Below, one piece after another: positions 15,304 to 23,035 of a DNA stretch of 35,375 bases. The stretch spans positions 1 through 35,375 of the forward strand of contig JAFYCC010000011.1 of assembly GCA_017539885.1 (NCBI GenBank). Reading direction: 5' to 3'. The position numbers were made by a program, and so were the translations under genes. The first letter of the stretch is position 1; every line of letters starts with the position of its first letter. The stretch is from Oscillospiraceae bacterium. GTDB lineage: Bacteria; Bacillota_A; Clostridia; Oscillospirales; Oscillospiraceae. The notes beneath the pieces are model-generated. The model searched no databases and was not told the origin of the DNA. It was given only the letters and a program-made list of their open reading frames with translations.

Positions 15304-17766
15304 ATGTATCAATTCAAACCAGTCAGCGAACGCATTGCTAAGCTGCGTGATGAGATCCGTGACCGTCCCATGATAGGGGACGCCGTCAAGAGCAGGCTGA
15401 AGGCGGAGGCTGAAGCGAAATTCAGAGACTATCCGCCCGTGGTCCGCTTCCCATCCGAAACGCTCTACATGATCCAGAACATGCCCATTGACATTATGGA
15501 GGATGAGTTCTTCGTCGGGGATATGGGCCACAAGAACTGGGGCGACTCGAAGGGAGAACTCTGGGCGATGATGTGCGACATCGAGCACACCTGGCCTCTC
15601 GGAGAGGACGGCCTTTACCACGCACCGCTGGATGACCCGTTCTATTCACATCAGAATCTGGCAATATCACCGGAGGACCTGCAGGAACTCAGGGAGATCA
15701 TGCAACGCAAACGGGATGCCGGAGGCGGAATCCGGCCGGAGCGCTGGCTGCCCCAGGGCGCCATGGATGTCTTCCGGCTGCAGTGCACACCTTTTGGCAA
15801 ACCCGGAGATGTCATGCTCAACGGCAATGTGCTGACACCGCCCGGTCATCTGACGCCCGGCTTTCAGAACATCTTTCGCCGCGGCTACGGCGACATTAAA
15901 AAGCAGGCGCAGGACTGGCTCGACGCGCACAAGGGCAATGTCATGGGCGATGACATGGGCAAATACCTGTTCTATTCCGGCGCAGTGATTGCGTGCGATG
16001 GCATCATCACCATGACCAGACGCTATGCCGACAAGGCGCGCGAGAAGGCACAGACCGCGCCGACACCGGAGAAAAAGGCAGAGTACGAGAAGATGGCGAA
16101 GGGGCTCGACCGCATCGCTGAGGGCACGCCTACAAGCTTTTGGGAAGTCTGCCAGATGTACATTCTCTATCATTTCTTCCTGAAGCTGGATAACGATCCG
16201 GGCGTTACCAGCATCGGCCGTTTCGACCAAAACGTCTGGCCTTACCTGAAGAAGGATCTGGAGGATGGCATTATCACCCTTGACGGGGCGCAGGCTCTTG
16301 TGGATGCATTCTTCCTCAAACTGAACCTGATGAACCCCGGCGGCGTCGGCGATCTGCTCAAGATCGCCGGTATCGGCACCAGGGGACAGCACACCACCAT
16401 CGGGGGATGCGACAAAGAAGGCAAGGACGCTACAAACCCCGTGACCTATATGGTTCTTGAGGCTATGGCCCGGCTTGAACTGCATGAGCCTACCATTTCG
16501 CTGCGCACTACGAAGGACACGCCGAAGGAACTGTGGGACTGCGCCATCGGGACGAGTATGCGCGTAGGCGGCCTGCCCCTGCTGCAGAACGACGATGTCA
16601 TCATCCCCGGTATTCTCAAGGAATTGGGATTCTCTCTGGAAGATGCCCGCGACTACAGTTTCATCGGATGTCAGGAAATCGTAGGCTCTGGAAACGATTA
16701 CCCGGCGCCTAACGGCTCGGCAATGAGCATTAATGGTATCTACTGGCCCATTGTGATAGACATGGCTATTAATAACGGCATCAATCCTATGAATGGGCAG
16801 CAGGCACCGGCTGAGTACTGTTCCGGTTACCTTTATGAAATGAAGTCCATGGACGAGGTCAAGGCGGCGTTTGAAAAGCTCGCCACCTGGCTGATGACCT
16901 GGATCGTGACGCTCAACAATTACACAGAGCACGAGTATCCGCGCCTGTTCCCCTTCCCGAACCTCTCCATTTCGATGACCGGATGCATGGAGCAAGGCAA
17001 GGACGTGTCCGAAGGCGGATGCAAGTACAACAGTTTCGGCGGGACGGCCACCGGTCTTGCCACCGTCAGCGACAGTCTCACGGCAATCAAGTATCTCGTT
17101 TTCGATAAGAAACTTGTTGACCCGAAAGAGTATCTGGACGCAGTTCTGGCGAACTGGGAGGGTTATGAACCTCTGCGCCAGCGTATCATCAACGAGGTTC
17201 CTCACTACGGCAATGCCGATCCATATGCAGATGAGCAGCATAAGTATGTTTTGGACCTGTACTATAATATGTGCCGTCCATTCCACAATAAGCGCTGCAA
17301 GGTGTATAAGTGCGGCATGTACAGTGCGGCGGACCATGTGGCACAGGGCGAGGTTACCTGGGCGACGCCCGATGGCAGAAAGGCCGGGCTGCCGATTGCC
17401 GACGCAATGAGCCCCGTGCAGGGCAGAGATGTTAATGGACCTACATCCGTCTTTATCTCCTCCTGCTGCTTCGACCACACCCGCTACATGGACGGAATGG
17501 CGGTGAATATGAAGATCCACCCCACCGCCCTTAACAGCGATGAGGGCGTACAGAAACTTGAGGACATGACCCAGACCTACTTCGAAAACGGAGGTATGGA
17601 GGTCCAATACAATGTCGTGGACGCCAAGACCCTGAGGGCGGCTCAGGCACATCCGGAGCGGTATCACAATCTGGTCGTCCGCATCGCGGGCTACAGTGCC
17701 TATTTCGTGGACATGACCGAACAAATGCAGAACGATATCATCTCCAGAGCGGAACACACTTTCTAA
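15304..17766 (+). CDS. glycyl radical enzyme 2 (PFL-like), GCQE active-site type
   Basis: 820 residues. Radical glycine G796 lies in VRIAGYSAYF and the active-site cysteine is C456 in FIGCQEIVG, followed by Glu458. This Cys-x-Glu pattern is shared by GRE eliminases (diol, choline, hydroxyproline, isethionate) and arylacetate decarboxylases, where the Glu acts as a base or substrate contact. A dehydratase, C-N or C-S lyase, or decarboxylase is therefore plausible; the subfamily cannot be named from sequence. Only moderately similar to GRE1, mainly in the C-terminal region and barrel core, so not a recent duplicate. Start ATG follows GGAAAGGAGCATTGCA. No second activase follows, so it probably shares the one at 9637-10545. 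Last gene of the operon. Confidence 0.93.
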   Translation: MYQFKPVSERIAKLRDEIRDRPMIGDAVKSRLKAEAEAKFRDYPPVVRFPSETLYMIQNMPIDIMEDEFFVGDMGHKNWGDSKGELWAMMCDIEHTWPLGEDGLYHAPLDDPFYSHQNLAISPEDLQELREIMQRKRDAGGGIRPERWLPQGAMDVFRLQCTPFGKPGDVMLNGNVLTPPGHLTPGFQNIFRRGYGDIKKQAQDWLDAHKGNVMGDDMGKYLFYSGAVIACDGIITMTRRYADKAREKAQTAPTPEKKAEYEKMAKGLDRIAEGTPTSFWEVCQMYILYHFFLKLDNDPGVTSIGRFDQNVWPYLKKDLEDGIITLDGAQALVDAFFLKLNLMNPGGVGDLLKIAGIGTRGQHTTIGGCDKEGKDATNPVTYMVLEAMARLELHEPTISLRTTKDTPKELWDCAIGTSMRVGGLPLLQNDDVIIPGILKELGFSLEDARDYSFIGCQEIVGSGNDYPAPNGSAMSINGIYWPIVIDMAINNGINPMNGQQAPAEYCSGYLYEMKSMDEVKAAFEKLATWLMTWIVTLNNYTEHEYPRLFPFPNLSISMTGCMEQGKDVSEGGCKYNSFGGTATGLATVSDSLTAIKYLVFDKKLVDPKEYLDAVLANWEGYEPLRQRIINEVPHYGNADPYADEQHKYVLDLYYNMCRPFHNKRCKVYKCGMYSAADHVAQGEVTWATPDGRKAGLPIADAMSPVQGRDVNGPTSVFISSCCFDHTRYMDGMAVNMKIHPTALNSDEGVQKLEDMTQTYFENGGMEVQYNVVDAKTLRAAQAHPERYHNLVVRIAGYSAYFVDMTEQMQNDIISRAEHTF

Positions 17767-17789
17767 GATCAATCGAACCTGTTTAGATG

Positions 17790-17830
17790 CGCAGAAGGAC
17801 CCCACGATTTACCCGTGGGGTCCTTCTGCG
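17790..17830. terminator. long perfect hairpin between convergent GRE2 and ApbE genes
   Basis: A 17-bp perfect stem (17790-17806 with 17814-17830) closes a 7-base loop. It lies between the two convergent stops and can act on transcripts from both sides. No T-run follows on either strand, so it is not a classical intrinsic terminator. It may stop RNA polymerase by stability alone or protect both mRNA 3' ends. Confidence 0.6.
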
Positions 17831-17848
17831 TACTCGCGTGATAAGCGC

Positions 17849-18751
17849 TTAGAGTATCAGAGGAAAGTCCTTTGACCTCAGCGCATGTCCATCTTCGGTG
17901 AGAACGACGGCCTGACAGCCGTGTTCAGACGCCAGCGCGATACCCGCGCTGGCGCCCATTACCAGCGCAGCGGTGGCGAGTCCGTCCGCAAGCATGGAGT
18001 CCTTCCCGCGAATCGTCACGGAGAGCAGACCGCTCTCTGCAGGATATCCAGTGCGCGGATCGAGGATGTGATGATAGCGTTTTCCGCCGAGCTCAAAGCC
18101 CCGCTCGTAGACGCCGCTGGTGACGACTGTTCCGGCCGTCAGCTCTGTGACGGCCCAGTAGTCCTCACCCCACTTCCCGCCGGGCGACTGCAGCCCAATG
18201 CGCCATGCGCTGCCGTCGGGTTTTGGTCCCAAAGTGACGATGTTGCCACCGAAGTTGAGCAAAGCGGTCGGCACACCCTCCTTACGCAGCAACTCAGCGA
18301 TGCGGTCAGCGATGTAACCCTTGGCGATGCCGCCAAGGTCGATTTGCATCCCTGCGGGCATCCGGACCCGATTCTCGCAAAGCTCAATGCGCGTTGCATC
18401 GCTCAGTTCTAACGCTGCTCGGAGTATGTCCGTTTCCGGCAGCGCCGGCGTCTCACGTTTGAAGTCCCATAGCGCCATTAATGCGCCAACGGCGATGTTA
18501 AAAGCACCACGCGAAGCGGCGTGGAGCTCGAGTGAGACGGACAGCACTTTCTGCATGTCCTCTCCGACCGTGACGGACCGCCCCTCGGCATGGTTAAGCT
18601 GCCAGACTTCGCTTCCCGGAATCGTTTTGCTGAATACTTTCTCATATTGTGCACAGGCTGCCATGCAGCTTTCCAGAAGTGAAGCCTCACAGGGGGCCGT
18701 TATGGTATTGTATGTGTCAAAATAAAAGCCGGAGATTTGCCGCATTTCCAT
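17849..18751 (-). CDS. apbE: ApbE family FAD:protein FMN transferase (cytosolic)
   Basis: 300 residues. All ApbE landmarks are present: DLGGIAKGYIADRI near 164, NFGGNI near 193, the HILDPRTGYPAES motif near 236, and LADGLATAALVMG near 260 for Mg2+ and FAD binding. It transfers FMN from FAD to a Thr of D-x-x-S/A-G-A-T motifs, which occur twice in the reductase at 11816-14170. There is no lipoprotein or signal sequence, so it matches that reductase's cytoplasmic location. Start chosen as the ATG at 18751, behind GGTGAG; a TTG just before and an ATG two codons later are alternatives. The upstream 200 bases hold a weak -10 (GATAAT/TAATAT near 18770). The gene is separated from the permease by a terminator. 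Confidence 0.92.
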   Translation of the reverse strand: MEMRQISGFYFDTYNTITAPCEASLLESCMAACAQYEKVFSKTIPGSEVWQLNHAEGRSVTVGEDMQKVLSVSLELHAASRGAFNIAVGALMALWDFKRETPALPETDILRAALELSDATRIELCENRVRMPAGMQIDLGGIAKGYIADRIAELLRKEGVPTALLNFGGNIVTLGPKPDGSAWRIGLQSPGGKWGEDYWAVTELTAGTVVTSGVYERGFELGGKRYHHILDPRTGYPAESGLLSVTIRGKDSMLADGLATAALVMGASAGIALASEHGCQAVVLTEDGHALRSKDFPLIL

Positions 18752-18956
18752 CAATTACTCACCACAGGATCATATTATCACAGATGCGCTCCGCAATGAA
18801 AGCCATTAGGGCAAATATTGAGACGCGCTAGTTTTTGCCCTTCGGGTGAAACAAATATGTGACGAGACTACAGCTTGCAACGGACTGCGTATACGCAAAA
18901 ATGACGGGGGCAAGCGTTCGCGCGTTAAAACCGCAAGGAGCCATACAGCATACTGT

Positions 18957-19001
18957 TGAAAAACACAGATGTGGGGGCCATGACCGGCCCCCACATCTTT
19001 T
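18957..19001. terminator. terminator downstream of the permease gene
   Basis: A 13-bp stem (18967-18979 with 18986-18998), including GGGGGCC/GGCCCCC, closes a short loop. On the minus strand it is followed by TGTGTTTTTC. It ends the flavoprotein-permease transcript before ApbE. Confidence 0.85.
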
Positions 19002-19031
19002 CAAGATTTGCTAAGCGTTCAGCACAAGGAC

Positions 19032-20387
19032 TCAGACAAAGAGACCTGCGAAGAACTTCGGTACACCGATCAGAGCCAGAACCAAGAGGAGAACGGCCTG
19101 GATGATCATGATCAGATACTGCTTGCGGATAACGCTGGAGCGATGCTCATCCGGGCAGCCGGACAGGGCCATGGCACCGCCGGAGGAGTAAGGGCCGATG
19201 GACATGCCGTGCACGCCGCAGAGCGCGCAGGCCATCAGGATGTAGCCAGGGATGCCTCCGGCAGCGGCCAGCGGCGGAACGATTGCCAGCAGCAGGGAAA
19301 GAACCGTGATACCGGCAGTAACGGCGCCCAGCAGGCAGGCTGCGATGAAGAGAACCAGAACGACGATGGTCGGGTTCATGCCTTCGCCAATCAGGCCCTT
19401 GACGAAGTCGATCGTACCGACCTCGGGCTGGCTGGCCAAAGCAATCAGAGTCATCATGCCGGCGACCATGAAGATCAGGCTCCACGGTACACGCTGCGAG
19501 AAGACCTTGCGCTCATCGCCGAGCTTCAGGAACATAGCAATGACGGCGCCGATGGTGAACACGCAGCGGACGTCAAGGAAGCGAGCAGCGCCGGAGATGA
19601 ACTTGCTGGTCGGGAAGATGAGGCTGAGCAGCGGGAAGATAATGACGCAGATAAGCACGCAGACCATGAGGACCAGAGACTTCTTCTGATCCTTATTGAA
19701 GGGCTCAGGCGCCTTCAGGTCGGGCATCTTGTTGACCTTGTGGCCTTTGGTAATGAAATAGGTGCCAAAGAAGAGGATGATCACGCACACGGCAACAGTA
19801 AGGGTGAAGCCCATATGCGCGGCAAGACCTTCTTCGTGGGAATCAAAAAGCCCCTCAAACATACCGATCTGCATGGAGCCGAGCATCGTCCAGGGCATGT
19901 AGCCTCCCAGAGATGCGCCGCCCTGTACAGCGATGATTGCCAGGATCGGATTGAAGCCCAGCTCGAAAGCAAGGCCGAAGGCGAGCGGAGCCAGGACCAG
20001 AAAAGCCGCCGTGTCGCCGCCCATCGCAGCCATGACGAAGGCACAGACAAGGAATGCAGGTGCCAACAGTGCGGGATGGTTGCGGCATGCATAGATCATG
20101 CGCTCGGACAGGCCTTTCACGAAGCCGCTCTCATGCATGAAGCCATAGAAGAATGTGATGATGAACATGACGTAGAACACGTCCAGAGGGAACGTGGCCA
20201 GAATCATGTTCTTGACGCGCATTGAGCAGAACGCGCAGCCGATGATGAATGCGAAGACGAGTGCGATCAGGCCGGAGTTCTTCTTGAACTTCTCACCGAT
20301 GACGATTGCGAGGACGAACGCGGCGACAAAAATGATGACGCCCGTCCAACTAGCCATAAAGCCAGGTTCCGGTGCAGCAGGGGGCAT
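19032..20387 (-). CDS. ion-transporter superfamily permease (SLC13/TRAP large-subunit-like)
   Basis: 451 residues with about 11-12 hydrophobic helices. The N-terminus (MPPAAPEPGFMASWTGVIIF) has no cleavable signal. Two re-entrant-loop-like segments rich in small and polar residues are visible, one near MGGDTAAFL and QGGASLGGYMPWTMLGS and one near GPYSSGGAMALSG. These are the inverted-repeat substrate sites expected for DASS/TRAP-type carriers of carboxylates and other anions. The start is the ATG 8 bases after AAGGAG; a TTG six codons earlier overlaps that site. It is cotranscribed with the upstream flavoprotein (69-base gap, no hairpin). Likely imports the substrate of the GRE pathway, probably an organic anion (inference). 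Confidence 0.85.
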   Translation of the reverse strand: MPPAAPEPGFMASWTGVIIFVAAFVLAIVIGEKFKKNSGLIALVFAFIIGCAFCSMRVKNMILATFPLDVFYVMFIITFFYGFMHESGFVKGLSERMIYACRNHPALLAPAFLVCAFVMAAMGGDTAAFLVLAPLAFGLAFELGFNPILAIIAVQGGASLGGYMPWTMLGSMQIGMFEGLFDSHEEGLAAHMGFTLTVAVCVIILFFGTYFITKGHKVNKMPDLKAPEPFNKDQKKSLVLMVCVLICVIIFPLLSLIFPTSKFISGAARFLDVRCVFTIGAVIAMFLKLGDERKVFSQRVPWSLIFMVAGMMTLIALASQPEVGTIDFVKGLIGEGMNPTIVVLVLFIAACLLGAVTAGITVLSLLLAIVPPLAAAGGIPGYILMACALCGVHGMSIGPYSSGGAMALSGCPDEHRSSVIRKQYLIMIIQAVLLLVLALIGVPKFFAGLFV

Positions 20388-20456
20388 AGTTACAACTCCT
20401 TCCAATGATTACTACTTCTATTTCTTCTTCCTTCTGACGGGGAATTGCGGGCAAAA

Positions 20457-21389
20457 TTACGGACGCGGGGGCTTGGTATACTTGACGCAGTCACGATACG
20501 GCGTGAAGAGATCTTCGTGATCCTTCTTCCACGCATCGAAATCCGCGAACTTCTTGCCGGTGGCCAGAATGTGCTCTTCGCGGAACTTCAGATCGTCAGC
20601 GGCCAGGACCTCGGGATCCCACTCCACATAAACGCCGTTTTCACCATTAACAAACTTGCCGCTGCGGCCGCAGGTTGCGCAATGGACAATGTCACCCTTG
20701 CTGATAACTACGACGGGACTCTTGCAGTTATCGCACACGAAATCATCGTCGCCGAGCCACTCGACTTCATTGTTGGGCTTGCCAAGCTGACTGGCTACAT
20801 TGCGGCCGAGCTGGGCGGCACGCTCGAGGTACTCGGGATGCATCAGAACCTGACCGGCAGACGGGCAGTGGATAGCCACAAAGCGATCGACCTGTTTTGT
20901 CTGCGTGGACTTGCCGAACTGATACATGAAAGGCAGTGTGGTGTCTACGTGCGTGATGGGGCCGCCGCCTACAGCGAGCCAGCCGGCTACGCGGGGCTTG
21001 AACCAGCGCTCATCGATATCCGCGCCATGGTTCTTGGCGAAGCGCTTGTTCTCGCGGTCAAAAGCTGGGCCGCAACGGTCACCCAGGAGACGGAATGCGC
21101 CGGGCGCTGTTTTGTTAAACACGGGGACACTGACGATGATGCCATCGCAATCCAGGAATTTCTCACGATAGAATGGCATGTCATCTCCTTTGATGATGCA
21201 ATCGCCCTTTTCGCCGCGCAAAACGCCCGCGATGCAACCGTTGCAGCCAAGGCAGGGCTTGATGTTCATGTCCAGAAGACGGATCATTTCAACCTCGACG
21301 CCCATCTTCTCGGCGGCCATCAAAGCCTCCTTGAGCAGGATCTCGCTGTTGCCCATCTTTCTTCCGCAACTGATGCCAAGCAGTTTCAT
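20457..21389 (-). CDS. iron-sulfur-type flavoprotein (flavodoxin fold) with C-terminal zinc ribbon
   Basis: 310 residues. The N-terminal flavodoxin-like FMN_red domain starts LLGISCGRKMGNSEILLKEA, followed by CLGCNGC (C46, C49, C52) and C64, the cysteine cluster of iron-sulfur flavoproteins. VSVPVFNKTAPGAFRLLGDR is the usual flavin-side loop. The C-terminus adds a CxxC...CxxC ribbon (C219, C222, C237, C240), probably a zinc or rubredoxin-like site. Family members are electron carriers or quinone/FMN reductases. In this cluster it is a good candidate electron donor for the cytoplasmic double-FMN reductase or for activation of the radical-SAM enzyme (inference). ATG preceded by AAAGGGAGGAG. A TACAAT -10 lies at 21429-21424 with a poor -35, fitting activator control. 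Confidence 0.87.
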   Translation of the reverse strand: MKLLGISCGRKMGNSEILLKEALMAAEKMGVEVEMIRLLDMNIKPCLGCNGCIAGVLRGEKGDCIIKGDDMPFYREKFLDCDGIIVSVPVFNKTAPGAFRLLGDRCGPAFDRENKRFAKNHGADIDERWFKPRVAGWLAVGGGPITHVDTTLPFMYQFGKSTQTKQVDRFVAIHCPSAGQVLMHPEYLERAAQLGRNVASQLGKPNNEVEWLGDDDFVCDNCKSPVVVISKGDIVHCATCGRSGKFVNGENGVYVEWDPEVLAADDLKFREEHILATGKKFADFDAWKKDHEDLFTPYRDCVKYTKPPRP

Positions 21390-21484
21390 AAGTATACATC
21401 TCCTCCCTTTTCCATGAATTGATATTGTAATTATGAACTGCGCTCGTTTTGATACCTCACATGAGGGACCTGATTCTCCATCCT

Positions 21485-22390
21485 TTACGGTGCTGCTCGA
21501 CGGATCGAATCAGCGAACTCTTGCAGCAACTCGGAAGATTTGCATCGATCTCTCCGCCACGCAAGGACAATCTCGTTTTCCAGAAAGCCGGCGGGCATAT
21601 CTGCCGGATCGAGTTCACGGACAACCAACTCGGACTGAGACTCCAGCTCCGGGCCAAAGAACGTTGAAATCGTGATGCCCTGCCGTGCGCTTGTCATCAG
21701 CATTGAGAGCTCTGGTGAATCCACCTTTGCGGAGACCTTCGGGAAAAAACCGTTCGCCTCGCAGATGCTGTGCAGCGTGTTTAGCATCGGCGGCGCGGAT
21801 GAATTCATGATGAGCCACTCATCTTTGAGATCCTTCACGGAGATGCAGTCTTTCTCCGCCAGCGGGTGTCCCTTCCATACTAGTACATGCAACCGGGTCT
21901 TTTTGACAGGCGCATAATCGAAACGGGGATCGCCCTGAAGGATCGGCCGGAAGGTGTAAATGAAATCCGCGTCCTCGTTTGTCAGCAACTGAGGCAGCTT
22001 CTCGTCTCTTTCGCGCATAAAAGAAAGCGTAACGCCCTCGTGGCCTGAGAAGAAGCCGTCCAGTACCGACATGATCGGCCCGGAGTCAATTGTCTCACCG
22101 ATGCCGATCACCAGAGAACGACCGCTTCCGGCAAAGGTGTTATGCGGGTAATCCTTCGGCAACACATCGCAGGCGCTGATAAACACGCGGCAGGCTTGCA
22201 GAAAGGCCTCGCCGGCGGGGGTCAGACTTACGCGGCGCGTAGTGCGGTGGAACAGTTTTACGCCGAGCTCCGCCTCCAGACGGGAAATCTGCTTGCTCAG
22301 CGCCGGCTGCTCGATATACAGATATTTCGCTGCAGTGGTGAAGTTCAGGCATTCCGCAGTCACGCAGAAATTGCGCATATCATTAAGCAT
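21485..22390 (-). CDS. LysR-type transcriptional regulator
   Basis: 301 residues, the normal length for the family. The N-terminal winged helix-turn-helix spans about residues 5-63 (FTTAAKYLYIEQPALSKQIS, then LEAELGVKLFHRTTRRVSLT). The remainder is a periplasmic-binding-protein-like effector domain. The start is the ATG at 22390, 10 bases after GGAGG; the open frame upstream is leader sequence. It follows the usual start of LysR proteins. It probably controls the neighbouring flavoprotein-permease unit and the GRE operon in response to the substrate. The dyad at 6897-6925 is a candidate target. Confidence 0.92.
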   Translation of the reverse strand: MLNDMRNFCVTAECLNFTTAAKYLYIEQPALSKQISRLEAELGVKLFHRTTRRVSLTPAGEAFLQACRVFISACDVLPKDYPHNTFAGSGRSLVIGIGETIDSGPIMSVLDGFFSGHEGVTLSFMRERDEKLPQLLTNEDADFIYTFRPILQGDPRFDYAPVKKTRLHVLVWKGHPLAEKDCISVKDLKDEWLIMNSSAPPMLNTLHSICEANGFFPKVSAKVDSPELSMLMTSARQGITISTFFGPELESQSELVVRELDPADMPAGFLENEIVLAWRRDRCKSSELLQEFADSIRRAAP

Positions 22391-22894
22391 TCGTATCGCG
22401 CCTCCACAGTCGCCCGTTTGTTCATGACCCAATACGAACTGAGAATCCACAGCTTGCCAAATGACAAACAATGTACAGATATATATTAGCATACTATGAA
22501 CAAATGGGGGATTCTATCTTTTCATAATTATAGCATATTAATGAATGTTTGGAATATATAGGCACAAATTCATCGTACAGTTATACACATTTCAGTAAAA
22601 TGCGCAATGAAAATTGTACAGAGAGAACAAAAAAGGACCTCTTTTGAGGGAGGCCCTGGCGGAGAATTTATGCATTTTCCGAGAGATAAACATTACCGCT
22701 GCGGAAACCGCGAAAGGTGTTCCGCTGAACTTGGATTCACACATGAAAACCGATGCCCTTGAGATCATAATTCGTACATTGCTGTGCAAACCTGAAGCGA
22801 CGATTGGACGCCGTGCTTCCGACGAAAAAGGCCGACCATTGCAACCATGGACATTGCCGTACCCGGTGCTTTCACACCTGCAGGAAGGACGCTG
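22391..22894. other. AT-rich intergenic region with the lysR promoter
   Basis: About 500 bases without a convincing gene. The part from 22440 to 22640 is markedly AT-rich against its GC-rich surroundings. On the minus strand an extended -10 (TGCTATAAT, hexamer at 22532-22527) with a poor -35 is the likely promoter of the LysR gene, giving a leader of about 130 bases. An open frame at 22614-22895 (plus) starts with TTG, has no ribosome-binding site and resembles no known protein. Confidence 0.45.
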
Positions 22895-22944
22895 AAAAAA
22901 CGAGAATTCCGATCAGACCTGGCAACCGACCGGAATTCTCGTTT
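22895..22944 (-). terminator. terminator of the SLH/phosphodiester-glycosidase gene
   Basis: A 14-bp stem (22898-22911 with 22931-22944), containing CGAGAATTCCG, has a 19-base loop. On the minus strand the stem runs into TTTTTT. It lies about 90 bases past the stop at 23036. Confidence 0.82.
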
Positions 22945-23035
22945 ACAGGGCACTGAAGGGCTGAGATGTAGATGCTTCAGCTCGAATTCAGATGCATTTT
23001 GACAGCAAAATGAGCTTCTGCCTCGCCAACCTCGC

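Noticed and set aside
22614..22895. Possible 93-residue plus-strand gene
   Set aside because: TTG start without a ribosome-binding site, no recognisable family, lies in an AT-rich regulatory gap and ends at the terminator stem of the opposite gene.
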